Source: Streptomyces pseudovenezuelae (GTDB lineage: Bacteria; Actinomycetota; Actinomycetes; Streptomycetales; Streptomycetaceae). Taken from it: DNA of 64,000 nt. The stretch covers positions 1 to 64,000 of the forward strand of contig NZ_JARXVH010000004.1 in the NCBI RefSeq assembly GCF_029892565.1. Direction: 5' to 3'. The notes beneath the pieces were generated by a model, which was given only the letters and a program-made list of their open reading frames with translations, was not told where the DNA came from and did no database searches. A program made the translations under genes and the position numbers. Shown here in pieces: positions 1 to 6,770 of this stretch. Positions within the stretch are counted from its first letter, which is position 1. Each line of letters opens with the position of its first letter.

Positions 1-14
1 CCGGGAACACCACC

Positions 15-83
15 GGCCACACGCCTGGGTTTCTGATGGCCACCAGCCTGGGCCTCCAACGGCCACCTACCTGGGCATCTCAA
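15..83. repeat. Three tandem 23-bp imperfect repeats
   Basis: Three copies start at 15, 38 and 61. Each has the form GGCCAC-NNN-CCTGGG followed by 8 less conserved bases, so the period is exactly 23 bp. Tandem binding sites of about 20 bp are typical of the ends of some transposons (IS21-like elements carry them), and the array lies at the outer end of the atypical island. No transposase gene is visible in the window, so that identity is only inference. Confidence 0.6.
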
Positions 84-88
84 TGACC

Positions 89-357
89 GTTGACAAAAAC
101 CAATGCTTGGTTACGAGGCGGAGTAGCCGTGTGTGCCGACGACGGAACCGTGGCGTCTGTGGATCCCGACGACGCTATCTCCTGTCAGTCGACGGGCAGG
201 ACCGACAGTCACACTCCAACTCTCCATGCTGCCAGGAGCGTCAAACCCACGATGGCCTTGGAAGCCCATACCTGCCTTGGTTCCGCCCCGAACCGCCCAA
301 CGAACCGGACGGTGTCTACTGCGACGAAACCGTGTGGGGCCCCACCGCGAGACCCCC
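89..357. other. Non-coding or degenerate stretch
   Basis: No convincing gene is seen here. Open frames on both strands are Arg/Ser-rich and look like translations of non-coding sequence. The stretch separates the tandem 23-bp repeats from the stop codon of the E1/JAB gene and may hold that operon's terminator, although no strong hairpin stands out. Confidence 0.5.
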
Positions 358-1674
358 TCACTTGTCGTACCCGCAGTCGATGCAGCCGGGAACATGTCCT
401 GGGATCCGGCGCGGTCCGACCTGGGTGCCTGGAGACTTCAAGGTCCCGAGCAGGTCGATGTCGAGCCATGGTGCTGGCTCGCGTGCACCGGAGATCCATG
501 CGCCGAGCTCGGCGAGCGCTGCATGGACGGTGAGTCCGTTCAGGTAGACAACCGAGGGATTGGCGACGCCGGTTCCGTATCCGTGGAGGCGGTCGACGGC
601 TTGCTGGTGACCCGGTTTGGCCCAGCGCGAGATCTCTGCCGAGTCGAGTTCGTTGAGGCAGGTCAGGCATGCGGCGCCGGGCAACATGAAGAAGACACGG
701 CCGCCGATCGCGACAGGCTCTTGCTGGTCATCGACGCCGGTGGCGATGTCGAGAAGCGGGGTACGTGTGTCGACGGCGATCTGGTTGAGGCGGTGCCTCG
801 GGCCATCGTGGTCGACGCAGCCGATGAGTAGGTCGGCGTCGTGCAGTTCGGGATGTTCGCCTGCGGGTGTGAGCCCGGGGAAGATCTGGACCTCGATCCT
901 CGGGTCGATCGAGCGCATGCGGCGGCGCGTGACGATCGTCTTTGGGCTGCCGATATCGGCTTGGTCGGCGGTGACGAGCCGGTTCAGGTTGGTTGTCTCG
1001 ACGAGGTCGTCGTCGAGGACGATGACCTTACGGAAGCCGAGGTAGGCGAGCCCGAGCGCGACGTGTGATCCTGTGCCTCCGGCGCCGACGACCGCCACGC
1101 GCAAGGCAGCAACGGCCGCTTGAGCCAGGGGTCCGAGGAGCGGGGTCTGGCGGGCGAACCGGGTGTCGGTGACAGACTGCGCGTTGAGCACTTTGATGTG
1201 GTCGCCAAGCACGGTGACCGTGTCGAATGGCTTACGTTCGAGTTCGCCGTCGGTCCCGGGGCGCCACCAGTCGGCACGTACCATTCCTTGCGCCCATACT
1301 GCAGCCCCGTAGGGTGTCCCGCCCAGCAGGTCGACCGCGTAGGGCGACATCTCGGCGAGCGCACGCTCATCGATGGGTGAGAATCCTGGTGGCTTCAGCC
1401 GGTGGTTGTGGAATTCAACGAGACCGCGTCCGGTGGCGACCGCATGGTTGTGGATGCGATCGAGCGCCGTGTCGGCCAGGCGCCAGCCGTCGTGGTTCGG
1501 CTCGATCTCTTCGTCGTTGATGAGTGCGATGTCGACGACCACGAGGACGGGACCGCTCTCGCCATTGTGCAGCAGCTTGGTGAAGGCAAAAGCGAATCGC
1601 TCCCCGAGCGCATCGGCCAGATGCCGCTCGATGCGTTCCCAGTGCTCGGTTCGCGTGAACTTCAGAGTGCTCAT
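358..1674 (-). CDS. JAB (JAMM) isopeptidase fused to ThiF/E1-like ubiquitin-activating domain
   Basis: A 438-aa two-domain protein. The N-terminal part (about residues 1-150) is a JAB/JAMM metallopeptidase with the zinc motif H89-x-H91 followed by S99-x-x-D102. Such domains cut ubiquitin-like proteins off their targets. The C-terminal part (about 190-438) is a ThiF/E1 adenylation domain with the nucleotide loop GAGGTGS (197-203), N231-R232, and two CxxC pairs (C336/C339 and C431/C434) that probably bind zinc. C286 or another cysteine might carry the thioester; this is not resolved. The gene lies 4 nt downstream of the E2-like gene and last in the operon. The fusion joins the activating and removing activities of the ubiquitin-like system in one chain. 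Families are clear; substrates are unknown. Confidence 0.88.
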   Translation of the reverse strand: MSTLKFTRTEHWERIERHLADALGERFAFAFTKLLHNGESGPVLVVVDIALINDEEIEPNHDGWRLADTALDRIHNHAVATGRGLVEFHNHRLKPPGFSPIDERALAEMSPYAVDLLGGTPYGAAVWAQGMVRADWWRPGTDGELERKPFDTVTVLGDHIKVLNAQSVTDTRFARQTPLLGPLAQAAVAALRVAVVGAGGTGSHVALGLAYLGFRKVIVLDDDLVETTNLNRLVTADQADIGSPKTIVTRRRMRSIDPRIEVQIFPGLTPAGEHPELHDADLLIGCVDHDGPRHRLNQIAVDTRTPLLDIATGVDDQQEPVAIGGRVFFMLPGAACLTCLNELDSAEISRWAKPGHQQAVDRLHGYGTGVANPSVVYLNGLTVHAALAELGAWISGAREPAPWLDIDLLGTLKSPGTQVGPRRIPGHVPGCIDCGYDK

Positions 1675-1678
1675 CGGT

Positions 1679-2086
1679 TCAGCTCGCCTCCTCGAAACGG
1701 GACAGAGCGCCGGCCAGGTAGTCCGCTAGGTTGCTGCCCTGTACGGGGTCTACATGGGGGTGCCAGTCGTTCGGGTCGATGTGGTACGAGAACTGCAGCC
1801 AGGAACGCCCGGCGTGCTGCTGTACGCCCTGGCTATTGCCGGGCGTTGCGCCGCCAGCCAGGGTCAGGTCCGGGCGGGCGCAAATATTGTCCGGTTGACC
1901 AGCTGGGTAGTTCGCGGGGATGGCGAACAGGACGTCGGTATCGGCGTGGGACCAGCCCGCGGGCAGCGGGTGGTCTCGCAGCGCGACGACGAGGGCTTCA
2001 GCGTCGATGGTGGCGTTCGGGAACGCTTGGCGCAGCAGCTCTTCCTCCTGCGCCAGGCGTTCGGCGAGCCTGTCGGGCACGGACAC
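1679..2086 (-). CDS. E2-like (ubiquitin-conjugating fold) protein, Prok-E2_E type
   Basis: A 135-aa protein. The GTG start at 2086 is chosen because it follows the stop of the ubiquitin-like gene by 4 nt and has GAGG about 8 nt upstream; a longer open frame further upstream overlaps that gene and is rejected. Residues 50-70 read DVLFAIPANYPAGQPDNIC, matching the 'P..YP...P' segment of E2-like folds, and the C-terminal third carries W97, W108-HP and a closing helix as in bacterial E2 relatives found with multiubiquitin genes. The only cysteine is C69, which lies before the place where the catalytic Cys sits in classical E2 enzymes, so the conjugation chemistry is uncertain. Likely partner of the neighbouring E1/JAB and Ubl proteins. 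Confidence 0.75.
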   Translation of the reverse strand: MSVPDRLAERLAQEEELLRQAFPNATIDAEALVVALRDHPLPAGWSHADTDVLFAIPANYPAGQPDNICARPDLTLAGGATPGNSQGVQQHAGRSWLQFSYHIDPNDWHPHVDPVQGSNLADYLAGALSRFEEAS

Positions 2087-2090
2087 GCGA

Positions 2091-2351
2091 TCAGCCTCGC
2101 TTGAAGCGGGGACGGCGCTTGAACTGGGCTCCGGGCACGAGGCGGACTGTCTCGTCGGGCGTGATCGTGATGCGGGTTCCGTCCGGCAGGATCTGGACCA
2201 GGCCGTCGGCCGGGTTGATACCGGCCATCTCCATGATCTGTGCACCGGTGATCGTCGGCTTGTCGTGGGTGTATTCCACGCCATCGACCTCGAAGACGAA
2301 TGTGGGGCGCTTGGTGCGGTCTGTCTCGGTCTGACTGTCTGCGGCTGCCAT
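2091..2351 (-). CDS. Single-domain ubiquitin-like protein (multiubiquitin family)
   Basis: An 86-aa protein with a short charged leader (1-15) and then a beta-grasp-type domain beginning FVFEVDGVEYTHDKPTITGAQI and ending VRLVPGAQFKRRPRFKRG. The last residue is Gly, so the C terminus is already in the form that E1-like enzymes adenylate and no processing step is required. The pattern 'ITGAQIMEMAGI' is typical of bacterial multiubiquitin domains; relatives often have several domains, here there is one. ATG start with TTGGAGG 7 nt upstream. First gene of the Ubl-E2-E1/JAB cassette, and the likely modifier. Confidence 0.82.
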   Translation of the reverse strand: MAAADSQTETDRTKRPTFVFEVDGVEYTHDKPTITGAQIMEMAGINPADGLVQILPDGTRITITPDETVRLVPGAQFKRRPRFKRG

Positions 2352-2419
2352 TGCGGGGCCTCCAAGGGTCGACCCGCCGGATGCGGGCTTTCACCTCCTA
2401 GTCGCTGGCGGCAGACCGT

Positions 2420-2447
2420 CCGCAACCCCCTTCGCGCAAGAATTTTT
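2420..2447 (-). promoter_or_regulatory. Promoter-like element A, upstream of the ubiquitin-like gene
   Basis: On the minus strand the element reads AAAAATTCTT, then 7 nt, then GGGGGTTGCGG. It ends 68 nt before the ATG of the ubiquitin-like gene and begins at the stop codon of the SMC-like gene. The same 11-mer, with an AT-rich box at the same 7-nt spacing, precedes the sigma-factor gene (element B). I infer a shared promoter or operator, possibly read by the island's own sigma factor. Confidence 0.6.
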
Positions 2448-4195
2448 CAAGCCGAATCCGTGGCGGCGTAGGTCAACTCCACGACGTCCGGTGCGGCGCT
2501 GGCCAGACGGCGTGCCAGCCGTTCTTCGTAGGTCGTGATGAGGATTTGCCCTACGGTGCCCGCTTGGACGGCCGACACCAAGGTCTGGGCGACTGCGGCG
2601 CGGCGGCGCGGATCAAGATGCTCAAGTGGTTCGTCGAAACACACGGTCGAGGCACGTGCAACCGAACCCGCCAGCAGCAGTCGCGTCACGAGCAGAGCGG
2701 TGGACCGTTCTCCGCCGCTCAGGTCGCCCACCGTCAGCGTGGCGTCTCCGTGGGGAATGGTGAGGTTTCCATCGGCGCCGAAATGCAGTCCGTCGGTGCC
2801 GAACACGAGCTTCCAGCGGCGGCCGACCTCGTGCGCGATCGGTTCGACGTAGTCCGTCAGGTAGCGATCGGCCAGCTTGTGGATGGTCTTCTCGCTGACC
2901 TCCATGACCATGTCTTCGCGCGCAGCCGCGATAAGGGTGGACTGATCGCGTGCGGCTTGCCGTAGTCTCACCAGCTCACTTTTAGCTGCTCCGAGTCGAG
3001 CTGCCGCATCGCCATGGCGTTCAGCGAGATCTGAGAGACGTCGCCGCGCTTCGGCCAGCTCGGTGACTGCTTCTGCGCCAGGATCGTCGCCGACCGGTTC
3101 AGTCGGAGTGTGCAGCGCATTGAGGGCGTCGCGAAAACCGGTAATCGCGATCAGCCGCTCGCGAGCCTGCGCGGTGTCGCGCACACGTTGTTCAATCTCG
3201 GCGTGCGCGGCGTGGTCCACACCGCCGTGCGCGGAGGCCGCAGCCTCGCGTTCGGCCGGCGTCAGCGGGCGAAGGCAGGTCGGACACTGATCCGTGGCAG
3301 ACGCAAGGACCTCAGCAGCCGATGCCGCACGCGCTGCTCGAACCTCCGCCGCCGACGTGGCCGCCAGGCTGGACTCGAGCTCGCTCGAGGCAGCGCGCTC
3401 ACTATTGGCGATCGCGGCCCTCGGATCCTGATCGCCGAGATCGATGGAACCGGCCATGCGCGCGACAAGCCGCCGTACTTGCTCGTCGAAGGCACGAGCG
3501 TTCTGCCGGTAGTCGCTCCATGCCTGCGCGAGAGTTGCTGCCGGTTCCAGCCGGTGCGCCAAGGCCTCCGCGGCCTGTCGCTGATCCGCGATCCCAGACA
3601 CTTCCGTATCCAACCGTGAGACCGTCTCGGTCAACGACGCGATGGCCTCGTCGGTCCCGCTCAAGTCATCGCGCAGAGTCTTGATCTTCACCGCAAGCTC
3701 GGACCTCCGCGTATTGATCGCTTTGGCAGCCTGCAGCATAGGCGTGATGCCGAAAACATCGGCGAGGTGATCTTTGATCGGAAAGCCTGTGGCTTCCCCT
3801 TTCGCCCCTACGCCGAAAACCAACGCGTCGAGAAGTCCGGGATCAGCACCCCAAGCACGGCGCAGGAGTTCCGTGTAGGCCTCTTCATCGATTGCCGTGC
3901 CATTGGCCTCGGCAGCAAAGCGAGCAGCGCCGCTGCGCTTGACCGACCTGGTCAGCTGCACCTCAGTGTCCGCCAGCACCAAGTCCAGGCACACTGTTGC
4001 CGATTCGTGGCCGACGCGGACCGCCTGGCCGAGGCGACGGGCCGGGGGGGTGCCGAGCAGGCCCCATCGGACGGCCTCAACCAGCGACGTCTTGCCGACA
4101 CCGTTCGGAGCGACGAAGAACGTGACCGGGCGGCTGAGCTCCAGGTTCAGCGTCTCGTAGGCTCGCCAATGGCTCAGGCGAATGCGTCGGATCAC
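2447..4195 (-). CDS. SMC/Rad50-like ABC ATPase with CxxC hook
   Basis: A 582-aa protein with the architecture of RecF/Rad50-type ATPases. The Walker A loop APNGVGKTS is at 29-37, long alanine-rich coiled-coil arms run from about 165 to 300 and 320 to 440, a CPTC hook motif is at 304-307, the ABC signature LSGGE is at about 492-496, and Walker B STVCFDEP is at about 516-523. The CPTC could dimerise through zinc as in Rad50. It starts at a GTG overlapping the upstream stop (GTGA), so it is translationally coupled to the unrecognised 315-aa protein. Short SMC-like ATPases of this kind are common in defence and DNA-end-sensing systems. Here it probably acts as sensor or effector of the linked ubiquitin-like cassette; that role is inference. 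Confidence 0.85.
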   Translation of the reverse strand: MIRRIRLSHWRAYETLNLELSRPVTFFVAPNGVGKTSLVEAVRWGLLGTPPARRLGQAVRVGHESATVCLDLVLADTEVQLTRSVKRSGAARFAAEANGTAIDEEAYTELLRRAWGADPGLLDALVFGVGAKGEATGFPIKDHLADVFGITPMLQAAKAINTRRSELAVKIKTLRDDLSGTDEAIASLTETVSRLDTEVSGIADQRQAAEALAHRLEPAATLAQAWSDYRQNARAFDEQVRRLVARMAGSIDLGDQDPRAAIANSERAASSELESSLAATSAAEVRAARAASAAEVLASATDQCPTCLRPLTPAEREAAASAHGGVDHAAHAEIEQRVRDTAQARERLIAITGFRDALNALHTPTEPVGDDPGAEAVTELAEARRRLSDLAERHGDAAARLGAAKSELVRLRQAARDQSTLIAAAREDMVMEVSEKTIHKLADRYLTDYVEPIAHEVGRRWKLVFGTDGLHFGADGNLTIPHGDATLTVGDLSGGERSTALLVTRLLLAGSVARASTVCFDEPLEHLDPRRRAAVAQTLVSAVQAGTVGQILITTYEERLARRLASAAPDVVELTYAATDSA

Positions 4196-5139
4196 GATGC
4201 GGCAGCCCCCGCCATCTCCGCCAGACGATCTACGAAGTCATCTGGCATCAGGCCGCCCGTTTGCACGCTCACTACGAGGGCGGCGAGTTCCGCCGCATCG
4301 AGGTTGCCAAGTGCAAGCTGACCTTCCTTCTTGTATTCGAGCCGAGGCTTCGCACGAAGAGCCTGTGCGATCTGTGCCTCGGTCACCTCCCTCGCCACGG
4401 CGTCGACGGCTGCCGTATCCGGCAGCACGTCGAAATCGGCGACCCGGTCCCAGCGCGGCAGGCGCCGCTCGAAGAACCGTCCCAAGGCGAGCCCCAGAGG
4501 CTCCGGCAACATCGAGCTGTGAGGGTCGAGCCAGCCAAGCACCGGACTGATCGAGCGCGTCACGTCGGCAGGCGAGAGAACGACAGCCCGCTCGGCGTCA
4601 GCAGAAGTGACACAAATCGCCGAGATATCGGCGTACAGGTTAAAGAACCGCCCGAGTTCCTCCGGTGCGCTCGACCACGTGTCGGTATCACCCACGAGGA
4701 CCGCTACCGCTTCCGCCAGCACAGCGCACTGCGCAATCGCCCGCATACCCTGCGGTACCTCCGGCGACCATGCGGGGTGGAACTCCGTCGAGATACGGCC
4801 TCGAAACCGAAAAGCCAACTCCTCAAGCGAGTCCTTAAGCGGTTCATCCGCTACTCCACCCGAGGCCCTCGGAGTCGACTGGGCAGCCATGAGCAGCGGA
4901 GCGGACGATGCATCCGCCACCAAGCCCAATCGCCGGGCAACGGGGTCCTGCTCAATAGGTGGGAGTTCCGGGTCTCGGTCGGCCAACGCCCTCACGATCT
5001 CGAACTGGCCCGTGATCACCTCTCGACGGCTCGACGGCAGATCCGACAGGTCCGGCTGAGGGCCGAGGCCGCGCAGAAACAGTAGGTATTCCTCGATAAG
5101 CGCGTCGTTCTGGTTATCCAGTTCCTCGTTGTCAGTCAC
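4192..5139 (-). CDS. Unrecognised 315-aa protein coupled to sigma factor and SMC-like ATPase
   Basis: I do not recognise this family. The GTG at 5139 is chosen because it overlaps the sigma-factor stop (GTGA) and follows GGGAGGGGG by 4 nt. The N terminus (about residues 8-45, with LIEEYLLFLRGLGPQPDLSD) is a short helical segment; the middle (about 100-200) is alanine-rich and hydrophobic but without clear membrane helices; the end (about 255-315) is helical and charged. Both ends of the gene overlap their neighbours by 4 bases, implying fixed stoichiometry with the sigma factor and the ATPase. It could be an anti-sigma-like or adaptor subunit; no motif proves this. Confidence 0.75.
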   Translation of the reverse strand: MTDNEELDNQNDALIEEYLLFLRGLGPQPDLSDLPSSRREVITGQFEIVRALADRDPELPPIEQDPVARRLGLVADASSAPLLMAAQSTPRASGGVADEPLKDSLEELAFRFRGRISTEFHPAWSPEVPQGMRAIAQCAVLAEAVAVLVGDTDTWSSAPEELGRFFNLYADISAICVTSADAERAVVLSPADVTRSISPVLGWLDPHSSMLPEPLGLALGRFFERRLPRWDRVADFDVLPDTAAVDAVAREVTEAQIAQALRAKPRLEYKKEGQLALGNLDAAELAALVVSVQTGGLMPDDFVDRLAEMAGAAAS

Positions 5140-5756
5140 TGTGCCCCCTCCCATCCTGTGGTTCCTCTGCTGCGCTTCGATTCGACGCAGCGTCTGATCG
5201 CTTCGATGGCGCGCTTTCGCTGCCGACTCGCTGCTTGGTGTGTCTTGCCGTTGCGGAACGCCCAGTCGGACAAGAGCTCCTCTCCCATGATCGTCTCTAC
5301 GACCAGATCGCGTTGCTCATCGGTCAGAAACCCAAGGCATCCTTTGGCCAGGGCGACTACACGCTCGTCTTCCTCTGCGGCTCGCGCATCGTCGTCATGG
5401 AACTCCACCGCTGCCATGGCTACCGGGTCAGCAAGGAACCCCTTGATCCCTTCACGCTCGCGCACGACACCCCTGCCGATGTCCTGCCCCCGTCGGAGAG
5501 CAATCATCTTCGCCAGCCCGGTGACCGACGACACATCAGCGGGGTCCTTCTTTCTCAACTGCTCGAACGCCTCGCAGACAGCGTCCTCGACATCGCGGGG
5601 ATCTGGAACAGCGGAAGTGATCGAGTGAATCCCACGTCGGGCGCCCTGGTACATCGCACCACGGACCGCTTTGAAGAGCTCAAACGCGTCGAGCCGACCC
5701 TCCCGCCATCGCAGCAGAAGTCCGTCGGCTTCAGTGTCCGTCCCAGAGTCGTCCAT
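5136..5756 (-). CDS. Sigma-70-family-like regulator
   Basis: A 206-aa protein, starting at ATG 5756 (MDDSGTDTEADG); codons upstream of it are low-complexity and cross the promoter-like element. The N-terminal half (DAFELFKAVRGAMYQGARR... PRDVEDAVCEAFEQL) resembles sigma region 2 helices. The C-terminal half (LTDEQRDLVVETIMGEELLSDWA... QAASRQRKRAIEAIRRC) resembles a region 4 helix-turn-helix. It opens a run of three genes with 4-base overlaps (sigma, unknown, SMC ATPase). The matching element before the ubiquitin-like gene suggests that it controls both units. It is divergent enough that promoter specificity, or even true sigma function, cannot be fixed from sequence alone. Confidence 0.65.
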   Translation of the reverse strand: MDDSGTDTEADGLLLRWREGRLDAFELFKAVRGAMYQGARRGIHSITSAVPDPRDVEDAVCEAFEQLRKKDPADVSSVTGLAKMIALRRGQDIGRGVVREREGIKGFLADPVAMAAVEFHDDDARAAEEDERVVALAKGCLGFLTDEQRDLVVETIMGEELLSDWAFRNGKTHQAASRQRKRAIEAIRRCVESKRSRGTTGWEGAQ

Positions 5757-5784
5757 CACCCGTACGTCGGTCGGAAGGCGGCGA

Positions 5785-5812
5785 CCGCAACCCCCTCTCT
5801 GGAAAATTCTTT
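5785..5812 (-). promoter_or_regulatory. Promoter-like element B, upstream of the sigma-like gene
   Basis: On the minus strand the element reads AAAGAATTTT, then 7 nt, then GGGGGTTGCGG, ending 28 nt before the sigma gene ATG. It matches element A in the exact 11-mer, the AT-rich box and the 7-nt spacing. This is consistent with autoregulation of the island. Confidence 0.6.
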
Positions 5813-6209
5813 GGCCGCGCATCGCGCATGCGCGCGCCGCCACTCTGCCCCAGTCTGTTCGCCTGCGAATCAGTAGTCACGAAGCCAGGCCACAGCATGC
5901 AGAGGCGAGATGTCGAGAAGGGGCACATCGTAGCCAGCCGCCGTCTGTTTCGTGACGGTTCATCGGGCTGGCCGCCGGCATGTAGGCCACCAACGGATGA
6001 TCCGAACCAACTGGACGAGCGGTGGCCAGACAGCCGGACGAGCCCTCCCATGATGTGCCTTCGGTTCACCACAGCCCACGCCGAGTGGGCCGTGCGGACT
6101 GACACGACGGTCAACGCCGGGGCCGCATAACCCGGCCGAGCCAAGACCACCCCCATGTCGGCGACTGTCGCGAACGGCCAGCTCAGAAGCCTCGCCAGTC
6201 CCTCACTCC
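5813..6209. other. No recognisable gene between island and rnpB region
   Basis: Open frames here (for example 5731-6156 on the minus strand) give proteins without family resemblance or plausible start sites. No tRNA cloverleaf is seen. The stretch may contain the remains of the element's integration or excision functions. Confidence 0.5.
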
Positions 6210-6260
6210 AGGGACTTTTCAGGGACTTTCAATGCTGTCTGAGGGACTTCCGAGGGACTT
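6210..6260 (+). repeat. Four helically phased AGGGACTT boxes
   Basis: AGGGACTT occurs at 6210, 6221, 6242 and 6253, spaced 11, 21 and 11 bp apart, so all four fall on the same face of the helix and form two pairs 32 bp apart. Such arrays are typical of cooperative protein binding, for example arm-type sites of tyrosine integrases, or iterons. They sit between the atypical island and the rnpB terminator, which fits an integration end. No integrase gene is in the window. Confidence 0.7.
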
Positions 6261-6294
6261 TCCACCGCGTAACACGGCAAGCCCCTGAAAGATC

Positions 6295-6330
6295 GGAAAG
6301 GGCCTCCGACGCAGGTCAGAGGCCCTTTCC
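6295..6330 (-). terminator. Strong hairpin downstream of rnpB
   Basis: A perfect 12-bp inverted repeat (GGAAAGGGCCTC / GAGGCCCTTTCC) with a 12-nt loop, 20 nt beyond the 3' end of the RNase P RNA. Probable rho-independent terminator, usable in either direction. Confidence 0.75.
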
Positions 6331-6349
6331 GAGGCAAAGCCGCAGGTGG

Positions 6350-6770
6350 CGGCAGACGAGTCGGGCTGTACGCCGGGTTCTGTTCCCCGGGCCCTCGCGG
6401 GCGCCGGGGCGACGGCCATCCATCTACGACCGACGTTGCCGTCGGCCTCCTGCGGTCTACCCGCGGACTCGGGCGAGCAGCCCTCGGGCGTCCGCGCAGA
6501 GCGCGCTTTTCACGGCGGCGCTCCTTTTGACCTTGCTCCGGGTGGGGTTTACCTAGCCGCCTGAGTCACCTCAAGCGCTGGTGGTCTCTTACACCACCGT
6601 TTCACCCTTACCCGGCGCCGAAGCGTCGGGCGGTTTGTTTTCTGTGGCACTGTCCCGCGAGTCACCCCGGGTGGCCGTTAGCCACCACCCTGCTCTGTGG
6701 AGCCCGGACGTTCCTCGGGAAGCCCCCGTCAAGGGGACTCCACGCGGCCGTCCGCCCGGCTCGTCTGCCG
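6350..6770 (-). ncRNA. rnpB: RNase P RNA, bacterial type A
   Basis: This is the catalytic RNA of ribonuclease P, which cuts 5' leaders from tRNA precursors. On the minus strand the universal core segments appear in order: GAGGAACGTCCGGGCTCC near the 5' end, GGTAAACCCCACCCGGAG in the middle, and AGATGGATGGCCG followed by ACAGAACCCGGCGTACAG near the 3' end. The termini were set by the P1 stem: CGGCAGACGAG at 6770-6760 pairs with CTCGTCTGCCG at 6360-6350. About 421 nt, normal for actinobacteria. Its 5' 42 nt lie inside the 3' end of the EamA transporter gene, so its promoter must lie within that coding sequence. Confidence 0.96.

Noticed and set aside
1864..2394. A 176-codon minus-strand frame beginning right after a perfect AGGAGGTG Shine-Dalgarno sequence
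   Set aside because: It runs out of frame across both the ubiquitin-like and the E2-like genes, is Arg/Pro-rich and has no family resemblance; the two overlapped genes have clear domains.
5731..6156. A 141-codon minus-strand frame upstream of the sigma-like gene
   Set aside because: No family resemblance; it overlaps the promoter-like element and the sigma gene start, and has no ribosome-binding site.
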